64,000 nucleotides of DNA from a virus. The DNA is taken from positions 235,876-299,875 of IMG/VR virus record IMGVR_UViG_3300036766_000194, one strand, 5' to 3'. Below the pieces are notes generated by a model, which searched no databases, was not told where the DNA came from, and saw nothing but the letters and a program-made list of their open reading frames with translations. Shown piece after piece: positions 1-6,183 of this stretch. Every line of letters starts with the position of its first letter. The stretch's first letter is position 1. Both the position numbers and the translations under genes were made by a program.

Positions 1-36
1 CATAGCTCCTTTGTGTAAAAACCAAGCCTTAGCCAT
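1..36 (-). CDS. Small protein, N-terminal fragment at window edge (paralogue of 429-665)
   Basis: Only the first 12 codons lie in the window. They start at an ATG at 36 and encode MAKAWFLHKGAM, identical to the start of the gene at 429-665. An AGAGGT ribosome-binding site lies 5 bases upstream. This is probably one member of a tandem family of small minus-strand genes made by local duplication. The function is unknown, and whether the rest of the gene is intact cannot be seen. Confidence 0.45.
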   Translation of the reverse strand, partial: MAKAWFLHKGAM

Positions 37-83
37 TATTGACCTCTATAGTGGAGTGGAAATTAACTCAACTGAGGAAGAAT
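1..83. repeat. Direct repeat, copy 1 (83 bp)
   Basis: This segment is identical by eye to 630-712; the two copies diverge immediately after base 83 (or 712). On the minus strand it holds the upstream region, the ribosome-binding site (AGAGGT) and the first 12 codons of a small gene. The repeat has therefore duplicated a promoter plus gene start. The copy begins at or before the window edge, so its true length is unknown. Confidence 0.9.
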
Positions 84-98
84 GATTTGTAGTCCAAC

Positions 99-362
99 TT
101 ACGAAATCCCGTTTCTAGAATTTCGTAATCCCAAGTAACTAATAATATCACCATTCACCAAGCTCCGTGTATAAGGAGCAAGTTGAACTTCGTTCTGACC
201 GTATTCCCAAACCAAATGGAGAATTCGAGAGTCAAACTCATCATGATCACGACTCTGAATCCCACGAAGAAGTTCGACATCCTTATCTGGAATTTCGACT
301 ATGCGAAAGTAGTTCAAACTATCCCCTTGATACATTCCTCGAAGTTCAACTGGAATTCTCAT
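99..362 (-). CDS. Hypothetical small acidic protein (87 aa)
   Basis: The 87-residue reading frame opens with MRIPVELRGMYQG and is rich in Asp, Glu and Arg, with no membrane segment or signal peptide. The ATG at 362 is preceded by AAGGAG eight bases upstream, a good ribosome-binding site. The start overlaps the stop (ATGA) of a degenerate repeat copy upstream, so it may be translationally coupled. I do not recognise a family. It lies in a duplicated patch of small minus-strand genes that probably encodes host-takeover or accessory proteins, which is inference from position only. Confidence 0.6.
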   Translation of the reverse strand: MRIPVELRGMYQGDSLNYFRIVEIPDKDVELLRGIQSRDHDEFDSRILHLVWEYGQNEVQLAPYTRSLVNGDIISYLGLRNSRNGIS

Positions 363-372
363 TCAAAGTCTC

Positions 373-499
373 CTTGATAAGGAGTCGCAGCACGTTCATC
401 AAGAATTCGTCGGTACGCCAAATTCCAATCAGTATGCTTGATAAGGCCTCGCAGCATTTTCATCAAGAATTCGTCGGTACGCCAAATTCCAATCAGTAT
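373..499. repeat. Tandem duplication, two 63-bp copies with 64-bp period
   Basis: Copy A is 373-435 and copy B is 437-499; they differ at about four bases. On the minus strand both encode a version of TDWNLAYRRILDE. Copy B forms the C-terminus of the gene at 429-665, and copy A lies just after its stop. The 64-base period is not a multiple of three, so the second copy is out of frame with the first and reads as a leftover coding tail. Confidence 0.85.
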
Positions 500-665
500 A
501 CTGACCAAGTTCCTCGAAAGTAGTGACGGAACCGTCATCACCGACCCAACGAGTCGGCATACGACCAACAGAAGCAGCAACATATCCGTCGTTGCGACGC
601 CAGACATAATAAACGTCAGCATCCCTGTCCATAGCTCCTTTGTGTAAAAACCAAGCCTTAGCCAT
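429..665 (-). CDS. Hypothetical small protein (78 aa), duplicated locus
   Basis: The 78-residue protein starts MAKAWFLHKGAM and has a central Trp/Arg-rich segment (VYYVWRRNDGY) and a C-terminal TDWNLAYRRILDE motif. The ATG at 665 has an AGAGGT ribosome-binding site five bases upstream. A second copy of the 5' end lies at 1-83, and a second, out-of-frame copy of the 3' end follows the stop. It ends in TGA. No family is recognised. The Trp-rich WRRNDGY stretch could be a small ligand-binding motif, but this is speculation. It may belong to a fast-evolving tandem gene family. Confidence 0.6.
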   Translation of the reverse strand: MAKAWFLHKGAMDRDADVYYVWRRNDGYVAASVGRMPTRWVGDDGSVTTFEELGQYTDWNLAYRRILDENAARPYQAY

Positions 666-712
666 TATTGACCTCTATAGTGGAGTGGAAATTAACTCAA
701 CTGAGGAAGAAT
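630..712. repeat. Direct repeat, copy 2 (83 bp)
   Basis: This is the second copy of the repeat at 1-83. On the minus strand it supplies the upstream region and first codons of the gene at 429-665. On the plus strand it ends 17 bases before the start of the HMUDK_hel-type gene at 730. The divergent transcription start of that gene is therefore built partly from duplicated sequence. Confidence 0.9.
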
Positions 713-729
713 TAAGTACTTATACAATT

Positions 730-1743
730 ATGCAGATTCCTATTCCTCCTTCTGGAGTTATACCTAACCACATTTTTGAAACCTATTGGAATTTTGCCAG
801 TGAGCGTCAACGTGTGTTTTGGAAACGCAAGAATGGTGAACCAGGTCCTTGGAGTGAAGATCCTATTCTGCAAACCTATAAATTTACCAATACTTACCGG
901 GTACTGGATAGAGTCAGCCAGTACCTATTGAGGAATATCATCGTCTATCCGGAGTGTAGCGATTTGGATTGTACAGTCCACTCTTCTCCTGAGAACACAA
1001 TCTTCCGTATTATGTTCTTTAAGCTATTCAATCGTCCAGAAACTTGGGAAATGCTCAGCAGTGAATTAGGCGAAGAACCCCATATAGATAATTTTAACTT
1101 TACCATCTACGATGAAACTCTTACATCTGCTCAAGATCGTGGAGAGAAAATTTATTCCAACGCATACATGATGACAGCTGCGGGTAGTAACGGGGATCGT
1201 CGTCACCGGATGTATTTGCGATTGTATGAAAAGATGTTTCATGAGGATAAAATCCAGGACAAGATTTTAGAAGCCACTTCACTAGAGGCTCTCTACAATC
1301 TTATCCGTACATATCGGACCATGGGACCATTCCTCGCGATGCAGTACGCAATTGACCTCAATTATTCTCCGTTCGTAAATTTCTTAGAGACAGACTTCAT
1401 CATAGCCGGACCGGGAGCTAGAAGAGGAATCCTAAAATGTTTTGATAGCATAGGAAACCACAATGAAGCTGATGTTATAAGATGGGTTCAAGAAACTCAA
1501 GATGAACAATTTATGTCGCGAGGGTTAGAATTTAAAAAGATAGGAAATCGTCCTCTACAGTTAATTGATTGCCAGTCGTTATTTTGTGAGGTGGATAAAT
1601 TTACAAGAGCAAGTAACCCTGAAATCCAGGTTGAGACAGGATCCGGGGATGCTCAAAAACGAGCAAGGATTAAACAGAACTTCAAGGAAAACAGTAATAA
1701 GATTGAGTATGTGTTTCCCTCCAAATGGGGAGTTAAGATATGA
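730..1743 (+). CDS. 5-hmdU DNA kinase helical-domain (HMUDK_hel / thymine hypermodification) protein
   Basis: The 337-residue protein resembles the alpha-helical domain family (HMUDK_hel, related to the alpha-glutamyl/putrescinyl-thymine pyrophosphorylase group) found in phages that hypermodify thymine. Recognisable segments are FETYWNFASERQRVFWKR (residues 16-33), FTNTYRVLDRVSQYL (52-66) and FRIMFFKLFNRPETWEML (92-109). Known members act on 5-hydroxymethyl-deoxyuridine in phage DNA. The ATG at 730 is chosen over an in-frame TTG at 640: the family similarity begins right after 730, and the extra 30 residues would come from the duplicated upstream repeat. No strong ribosome-binding site is visible. 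The stop overlaps a downstream ATG. The nearby P-loop kinase at 2311 probably works with it. The family call is fairly sure; the exact reaction is inferred. Confidence 0.7.
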   Translation: MQIPIPPSGVIPNHIFETYWNFASERQRVFWKRKNGEPGPWSEDPILQTYKFTNTYRVLDRVSQYLLRNIIVYPECSDLDCTVHSSPENTIFRIMFFKLFNRPETWEMLSSELGEEPHIDNFNFTIYDETLTSAQDRGEKIYSNAYMMTAAGSNGDRRHRMYLRLYEKMFHEDKIQDKILEATSLEALYNLIRTYRTMGPFLAMQYAIDLNYSPFVNFLETDFIIAGPGARRGILKCFDSIGNHNEADVIRWVQETQDEQFMSRGLEFKKIGNRPLQLIDCQSLFCEVDKFTRASNPEIQVETGSGDAQKRARIKQNFKENSNKIEYVFPSKWGVKI

Positions 1744-1913
1744 TGACTTTTCTAGCCAGAGTATCTAGAGGACTTGTAGTTATCTTGAACCTTTATAGTG
1801 ACTTTTATAGTGTTATTAGGGTTGACGGTTTGGACTCTTCTAACAAAGCATCCCTACGGATTCTGGATTATTCTAGGAAGTACGGGAGGGTGTTATCTAA
1901 TGGGTTGGGCTGA
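1743..1913 (+). CDS. Hypothetical small protein (56 aa)
   Basis: The ATG overlaps the TGA stop of the preceding gene (TGATG), a typical translational-coupling junction. The frame runs 56 codons to a TGA at 1911-1913. The peptide is mixed, with a hydrophobic stretch LVVILNLY at residues 11-18 and a basic tail. No family is recognised. The case for a real gene rests on the coupled start and its place in the hypermodification cluster; it could also be chance. Confidence 0.4.
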   Translation: MTFLARVSRGLVVILNLYSDFYSVIRVDGLDSSNKASLRILDYSRKYGRVLSNGLG

Positions 1914-1936
1914 CGAACGCCTAGAATGGTTATGAA

Positions 1937-2308
1937 ATGATAGACCACAAAAAAGACTGGATTGGCGTGGACTTTGACGGTACACTAGCTTTCTATGACA
2001 AATGGCACGGTCCCACCCATCTGGGAGAGCCTCTACCCGAAATGGTGAGTCGGGTGAAGCAGTGGATAGCGGAAGATAAGAATGTTCGTATATTTACTGC
2101 TCGTTGTTATTCTCCTATTGATGATGCCATTGCTCAACGAGAAGCAGCAATGGCCTTACTTGCTATGCAAGAATGGTGTCTAAAGCATCTTGGTGCTGTA
2201 CTTCCTATCACTTGTGTTAAGGATTATGGTATGACCGAATTTTGGGATGATCGTGCCGTACAGATGGAAAAGAATACCGGAAAACCTATAAAATCGCGAG
2301 GTGAGTGA
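1937..2308 (+). CDS. HAD-superfamily phosphatase (phage type)
   Basis: This 123-residue protein has the HAD signature VDFDGTLA at residues 11-18, with both catalytic aspartates (D12 and D14). A middle motif VRIFTAR carries the second conserved hydroxyl residue, and the late acidic motif is FWDDRA. It has the size of compact phage HAD proteins related to the phosphatase half of polynucleotide kinase/phosphatase. The expected reaction is Mg-dependent phosphate-ester hydrolysis; the substrate is unknown. It sits between two predicted hypermodification genes, so it may act on a nucleotide or DNA intermediate, which is inference. The downstream kinase gene starts 2 bases after its TGA stop. Confidence 0.8.
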   Translation: MIDHKKDWIGVDFDGTLAFYDKWHGPTHLGEPLPEMVSRVKQWIAEDKNVRIFTARCYSPIDDAIAQREAAMALLAMQEWCLKHLGAVLPITCVKDYGMTEFWDDRAVQMEKNTGKPIKSRGE

Positions 2309-2310
2309 GA

Positions 2311-2940
2311 ATGTATCCCCAACGTATTATAATAAATTTGAGGTCTACAAATGGAGGCGGCAAAACTTTTGCCGTCAAAAGTCTAATAAAGTATATGCAG
2401 GGAATTCCTATGTTCAGGGATGGGAAGATCTGGGCATATAACCTACAAAATCGTGTCTTCGTTTTGGGTCGTTATGAAACTCCAACCGGAGGATGTGATG
2501 GTATACGGACTCAAGAAGAAATCTACGCAGGTATTCGTGAATTAGCAAAGCTAGGTAGCGTAGTATTTGAAGGTGTTCTTATATCCTGTATGTATGGGAA
2601 ATATCGGGAGCTAGAAGATGAACTCAAGCCCACCCATAACTGGATCTGGGCTTGTCTTGACACGCCGTTAGAAAAGTGTATTGAACAGACTCTAAAACGT
2701 CGGGCGGAGAAAGGTAATACAAAACCATTTGACCCAGAAAAGAGTCTTACAGGTAAATTCAGAGGAGTCATCACAACGCGAGCAACCTTAGAGAAGGAAG
2801 GTAGAGATGTCCGTACCCTTAACCACCAGTTCACTCTGGCGAGTCTCTTAGACTGGCTAGGAGAACGTCCTCTAATTTACAGGTCTGTAGAACGCAGAGA
2901 AGCTGTTAGTCCCATTGATATTATGGGAGAGGTAAAATGA
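2311..2940 (+). CDS. P-loop kinase, probable 5-hydroxymethyl-dU DNA kinase
   Basis: This 209-residue protein opens with a beta strand and Walker A loop, IIINLRSTNGGGKT (residues 6-19), matching the layout of P-loop kinases in thymine-hypermodifying phages. The first Walker A glycine is replaced by Ser. Later segments fit a small-molecule or DNA kinase: an acidic strand VVFEGVLIS, and an Arg-rich region with TLKRRAEKGN like a lid. The ATG at 2311 is chosen because GAGGTG lies seven bases upstream; an in-frame GTG at 2305 would be too close to it. In phages with modified thymine such kinases phosphorylate 5-hydroxymethyl-dU in DNA before amino-acid attachment. The role is inferred from motif plus neighbours. 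Confidence 0.65.
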   Translation: MYPQRIIINLRSTNGGGKTFAVKSLIKYMQGIPMFRDGKIWAYNLQNRVFVLGRYETPTGGCDGIRTQEEIYAGIRELAKLGSVVFEGVLISCMYGKYRELEDELKPTHNWIWACLDTPLEKCIEQTLKRRAEKGNTKPFDPEKSLTGKFRGVITTRATLEKEGRDVRTLNHQFTLASLLDWLGERPLIYRSVERREAVSPIDIMGEVK

Positions 2941-3055
2941 GAGTGATTAAGGAAACATTCGACACTAAATAGCTGCTTATGGCGTTAGACGACATATTGC
3001 TCTTCTTCCAACGTTTTCAAAGTCTTTACAGAAATCTTCCTATAAAGTCCCGACA

Positions 3056-3637
3056 TTACTGCACCAACTCGGGATGACGATACCCCGCCACCGTGAGAAC
3101 CTTGGTAGCATAATCATCCCCGCTAATAGTTCCGTCGTCAGTTCCCATTCCCAGATAGTGATGAAGTCCACCGCGCAATCCGTGAAGTCTTTTGTAAGAA
3201 GATAGAATCTTCGTTCCTTCTTCAATTCCGCGTTCAGGGTCCATAAGATCTTCACAAGGGATGTTCCAAACTCTACTGTTAACCTGCATGTATCCGCAAG
3301 AATAACGCTTAGAAGACGCCTGAGAATGACAACTTGACTCCACAAAAATGAGAGCAGACAATACTCTTGCCGGGATGTTGTGATCAACGGCCTTACGAGC
3401 CGTAATATAGATCAGATCCTCGTCTTCACAGCCATTAGCCGCATAAATATGACGAGAAACATCTTCAGCCATATGATATTTCTTCTGAAGTTTTTCCTGA
3501 GAAATTTGATTGATTATATCCTCAGGGGAGAAAGCCTTAACACGGAGGGGTTGGGGAACTTGAAACTCAGCGGTGATAAAGGACCCTGCTGTAGCTGAGA
3601 AAACTATAATTGAAGTTACAATAACCAATATTCTCAT
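3056..3637 (-). CDS. Secreted SLT-type lytic transglycosylase
   Basis: The 193-residue protein begins with a signal peptide (basic start, hydrophobic residues 3-20, probable cleavage near residue 23). A soluble-lytic-transglycosylase fold follows, with catalytic Glu in ALIFVESSC (E100) and the substrate motif CGYMQVN (114-120). It should cleave the glycan strand of peptidoglycan outside the inner membrane, either in lysis or as an entry enzyme. Two extra Cys pairs (C70 with C103; C114 with C128) suggest disulfides in the periplasm. The start has no ribosome-binding site; a TAGAAT hexamer lies six bases before the ATG (see 3643-3650). It is convergent with the modification cluster. Confidence 0.88.
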   Translation of the reverse strand: MRILVIVTSIIVFSATAGSFITAEFQVPQPLRVKAFSPEDIINQISQEKLQKKYHMAEDVSRHIYAANGCEDEDLIYITARKAVDHNIPARVLSALIFVESSCHSQASSKRYSCGYMQVNSRVWNIPCEDLMDPERGIEEGTKILSSYKRLHGLRGGLHHYLGMGTDDGTISGDDYATKVLTVAGYRHPELVQ

Positions 3638-3642
3638 ACAGG

Positions 3643-3650
3643 TATTCTAC
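3643..3650 (-). promoter_or_regulatory. GTAGAATA motif before lytic transglycosylase start
   Basis: On the minus strand this reads GTAGAATA, with TAGAAT resembling a -10 element and only six bases between it and the ATG at 3637. No ribosome-binding site fits between them, so the transcript would be nearly leaderless. The same octamer precedes the starts at 50439 and 61123. No -35 match is visible. Confidence 0.3.
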
Positions 3651-3699
3651 TGTAGAAAGCAGACTTCGGTTAGTTTGTAAACCTATGTAGATACTGTAG

Positions 3700-3939
3700 T
3701 TACTTGCTTAATTCAGCCTTCAAAGCATCGTGACTCTGGCCCTTATTAACTTTTCCATCAATAATGTGTTTCCAATTATCTCCCGGTCCAGTCCATACTT
3801 CTTCATTTCCTCTAGTGTAGTGATCCCATCCAGAAGGTTCAGCATGTTGGAATTCAAAACCTAAAGGAGTGAGCAACGCCATATCTTCATCACGATCGCG
3901 AGCATCAGCCCAACGGAATAAACGGGAAGTAAGTCTCAT
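3700..3939 (-). CDS. Hypothetical protein (79 aa), possible TGA-readthrough extension
   Basis: The 79-residue protein starts MRLTSRLFRWADARD; AGAGG lies six bases before the ATG at 3939. It is charged and has WDHYTRGNEEVWTGPGDNWKH in its middle, and I do not recognise the family. The reading frame is open upstream for another 36 codons to a TGA at 4048-4050. In the same frame 12 codons further up is an ATG at 4086 with a strong ribosome-binding site (AAAGGTGAG). A UCA-anticodon tRNA ends 12 bases upstream of that ATG. The product could therefore be 79 residues, or about 128 if the TGA is read through. Confidence 0.55.
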   Translation of the reverse strand: MRLTSRLFRWADARDRDEDMALLTPLGFEFQHAEPSGWDHYTRGNEEVWTGPGDNWKHIIDGKVNKGQSHDALKAELSK

Positions 3940-4097
3940 GGGTGCCTCTATAATGAAAGCGAAAAATTGGTGCCTGCAATAACGAATTTTCGAACGAATA
4001 GAGTATTCATAGATAGACGGACGCTCTGTTCGGCGCAACCCGTCAAATCACAAAAACCAAAAATATTCTTTTTGTTTTTCAGTCATAGTCTCACCTT

Positions 4098-4171
4098 TGG
4101 AACGCCCGACGAGACTTGTACCCGCAACCTTCCCTTTTGAAGAGGGCTGCTCTACATTGAGCTACGGGCGT
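4098..4171 (-). tRNA. tRNA with UCA anticodon (opal suppressor type)
   Basis: The minus strand folds into a 71-base cloverleaf plus encoded CCA. The acceptor ACGCCCG pairs fully with CGGGCGT, and the discriminator base is U. The D stem is GCTC/GAGC with a short six-base loop. The anticodon stem is CCCT/AGGG with an outer G-A mismatch, and its seven-base loop is CTTCAAA. The T stem includes two G-U pairs, and the loop is TACAAGT. Loop positions 3-5 give UCA, which pairs with UGA. The short variable loop rules out a selenocysteine tRNA. The unusual D and T loops could mean weak function. The charged amino acid cannot be told from sequence. Confidence 0.75.
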
Positions 4172-4177
4172 GTAGTT

Positions 4178-4327
4178 TTACCAAGATTCATATTCCGTTA
4201 CGTCTAAACTATCGTTACACTTGTTACAGCGGACTACAGTGTTTGGTCCAATTCCACTTGCCCCGCTCTGCGCTACAGTAATATTCTCTCCCTCACAATC
4301 AAACTGGTGGGTAAGAGGGATAAATGG
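4178..4327 (-). pseudogene. Start-less reading frame with Cys pairs (zinc-finger-like remnant)
   Basis: A minus-strand frame of 49 codons ends in TAA at 4178. It encodes a plausible small metal-binding peptide with HQFDCEGENI near the start and VVRCNKCNDSLDV near the end. It has no ATG, GTG or TTG of its own after the in-frame TGA at 4328-4330. A GTG three codons above that TGA (4339) would be the nearest start if the TGA were read through. Either it is a broken gene or it is translated by opal readthrough; the UCA tRNA lies directly downstream. Confidence 0.3.
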
Positions 4328-4389
4328 TCACGTTACCACTTCATGAGATCTGAACTTATAAAGATAGCAGGTTGGTTACAGGAACACCA

Positions 4390-4533
4390 TTACGAGAGAA
4401 ATAGGATCAATTCGTATGAGCATTCCAGCAAAAGTAAATTGATAGATGCTTGTTTAAGAATTTCGTTAACAGCAAGTTGTAAATCAAGAGGTAACGGCGT
4501 TAATTGCCGTAACTCATCATCCAGAGATGACAT
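4390..4533 (-). CDS. Hypothetical small protein (47 aa)
   Basis: The 47-residue frame starts with an ATG at 4533, five bases after a GGAGAG ribosome-binding site, and lies 18 bases below the stop of the upstream tail gene. The sequence opens MSSLDDELRQLTPLPLD and continues as an amphipathic helix ending in a Leu-rich tail. Compactness, ribosome-binding site and same-strand spacing suggest a real operon member. The overlapping plus-strand frame has only a GTG start and no ribosome-binding site. The function is unknown. Confidence 0.5.
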   Translation of the reverse strand: MSSLDDELRQLTPLPLDLQLAVNEILKQASINLLLLECSYELILFLS

Positions 4534-4551
4534 TGTAACTCTCCTTAAAGA

Positions 4552-5190
4552 CTAGAACGACAAAATCCAACTAAAAATTAAATTGACTCCAGGCGGTAGT
4601 AAAAGAGGGGGTAGGGTCTTATAATTTATTAGAGTAACTGAATTAGGACTCGGTCCTCCCCCATATGAAATGTCAGCGGGGTTCCAATAAGGAGCCGTAA
4701 GCATGTTGGTGGGAGTCTGCTTAGATCCTCCTCCAATTAAGCCCATTTCTCTTATTCCCACACCTGTGATGTTATCTGTGGTTGCGTTAACAAGTGTTTG
4801 AAAATCCACAAGATTGGTAAACTTTGTAACCGGAGTAAAATTTATATTGTCTGTGGTCGTAACGAAATTTACAGTACTAAGCTGCTTACGCAATACCTGA
4901 GCGATGAGAGCCGTCTGACCAGGGGTTTCTGTAGGCTGGGTATCAGGACTCCAGGTGGGATCTCCAGTTCCTAGAGCCAGTCCCCAAACCGCATAGAGAC
5001 AATCGCTTGATAGAACATTCGGTCCCGAAATGAGAGCCGTATTGGGGAGGTTATTCGCCATGAGTCTAGCAAACAAACTCTTAACTGTGTTGACTATAAC
5101 ATTGGGACTCTGCCACAGAATTTCTCCCGTATCTTGACGAATGATACGCGGTAGCCCCTTTACAACTGTGTTTTCGACATGCTCTAGCAT
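4552..5190 (-). CDS. Tail/baseplate-associated structural protein (212 aa)
   Basis: The protein has a helical N-terminus (MLEHVENTVVKGLPRI, residues 1-16). A core follows of the type seen in phage tail-fibre or baseplate accessory proteins: ALGTGDPTWSPDTQPTETP, then LRKQLSTVNF, and a late GIREMGLIGGG turn. That GIREMGL-like segment recurs in virion proteins encoded beside tail-fibre genes, where it lies in a small beta domain. The C-terminus is hydrophobic (VNLIFSWILSF), typical of a buried final strand. It is the last gene of the minus-strand virion cluster and ends in TAG. The role as a structural protein is likely; its exact position in the tail is unknown. Confidence 0.6.
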   Translation of the reverse strand: MLEHVENTVVKGLPRIIRQDTGEILWQSPNVIVNTVKSLFARLMANNLPNTALISGPNVLSSDCLYAVWGLALGTGDPTWSPDTQPTETPGQTALIAQVLRKQLSTVNFVTTTDNINFTPVTKFTNLVDFQTLVNATTDNITGVGIREMGLIGGGSKQTPTNMLTAPYWNPADISYGGGPSPNSVTLINYKTLPPLLLPPGVNLIFSWILSF

Positions 5191-5214
5191 AGTGCTCCTC
5201 TAAAATAATACCTT

Positions 5215-6180
5215 TTAGTCATTCCAAATAGTTATATTGGCTTTACAGTTAAGACATCGACCTATCCAGTGGGTTATGTTTTCTCCCCCTTGAGATCTTG
5301 GAAGAAAGTTCAGCCGTACTGGTGGCATGGGTCCGTTACATCCAGGGCATTTCTTTCCTCGTTCTCCAGAGTGTTGAAGATCTGAAGCGTCGGCTGAATA
5401 AGCGTTTCTTCCTTCTACATACCAAAGAGTTCCAACATCAGCAGTTTTATTTTCACCACATTTGCATCCTGGAGGACATTTGCAATTTGCGCCGCATTTG
5501 CAGTTGGGACCGCAATGACAGCTTGAACTGGCCTGAATCTTCTGTAGCAATCTACTTTTCCACTGTTGTTCCACGGGAAGTACTCCTGTCGGTTTACCCA
5601 TCTGGTCATACACAATTACATATAACGGTTTGGGTTGGGTTTTCAATTGTCTATTTCTATACATCTGGATGACCCGCTGAGCATCATTTATAGTCGGCTT
5701 GATCGGTATTGCTTTAGCAAACTCTATTTTACGGACCTGTGGAGCACGTTGTATATATGTTGCCGAGGTTATCACCCGTTCTTGTGTCTCTTGAACAAAC
5801 GTCTGGGGAAGTTTAAACAACCCCCTATAAGTTTGTAGAGTGGGATCGTGTCCTACGTCAGGTGTACTTGCCTGGGTTGAATTTTCCATAGACAAACCAG
5901 CAAAACAATTTAAAGCACGCGCATAAATGTCTGTGATAACATCTTTGTCATAGCGCAAACTAAGCATAAAAGTAGCGACTTCGTCAAGAAGAACTCCTAG
6001 AGCTTCTTGCGTAACCGTAACCATATTCTTTGGTTCGTCCACAACAAGTGGGAATTTTAAGGAGAATCTTGTGAAGTTGGGTATTCCTAAATCTAATTCT
6101 ATAACGACACAAGGGGTAGCATCACGGATAATCGTGATTTCTAATTCTCCAGCAACAGGCGAAATGTAGGAAATCTTCAT
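5215..6180 (-). CDS. Baseplate-region protein with metallothionein-like Cys array and zinc ribbon
   Basis: This 321-residue protein lies between a small tail protein and the gpI-like baseplate protein, 3 bases after the latter's stop. Residues 1-215 look like an ordinary alpha/beta structural domain. Residues 221-241 hold eight cysteines in strict C-x-C-x3 order (CHCGPNCKCGANCKCPPGCK), as in small metallothioneins. A four-cysteine zinc ribbon follows (CPGC at 278-281, CLNC at 309-312). Metal binding is strongly suggested; its purpose in a virion protein is unknown. It may be a tail component stabilised by metal, or a protein delivered with DNA. I do not recognise the N-terminal family. Confidence 0.6.
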   Translation of the reverse strand: MKISYISPVAGELEITIIRDATPCVVIELDLGIPNFTRFSLKFPLVVDEPKNMVTVTQEALGVLLDEVATFMLSLRYDKDVITDIYARALNCFAGLSMENSTQASTPDVGHDPTLQTYRGLFKLPQTFVQETQERVITSATYIQRAPQVRKIEFAKAIPIKPTINDAQRVIQMYRNRQLKTQPKPLYVIVYDQMGKPTGVLPVEQQWKSRLLQKIQASSSCHCGPNCKCGANCKCPPGCKCGENKTADVGTLWYVEGRNAYSADASDLQHSGERGKKCPGCNGPMPPVRLNFLPRSQGGENITHWIGRCLNCKANITIWND

Positions 6181-6183
6181 ATA

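Noticed and set aside
43-66. T7-like promoter resemblance on the minus strand (TAAT ... CACTATAGAGG).
   Set aside because: The spacing between TAAT and CACTATAG is two bases longer than in T7 promoters, and no single-subunit RNA polymerase gene is in the window.
640-729. Upstream TTG start for the HMUDK_hel-type gene.
   Set aside because: The extra 30 residues lie in the duplicated repeat, and family similarity starts after the ATG at 730.
3048-3074. TCCCGA/TCGGGA inverted repeat as a terminator.
   Set aside because: It extends into the coding end of the transglycosylase gene and has no T run on either strand.
4307-4555. 82-codon plus-strand frame.
   Set aside because: GTG start without ribosome-binding site; the minus-strand 47-codon gene there has a good one and correct orientation with neighbours.
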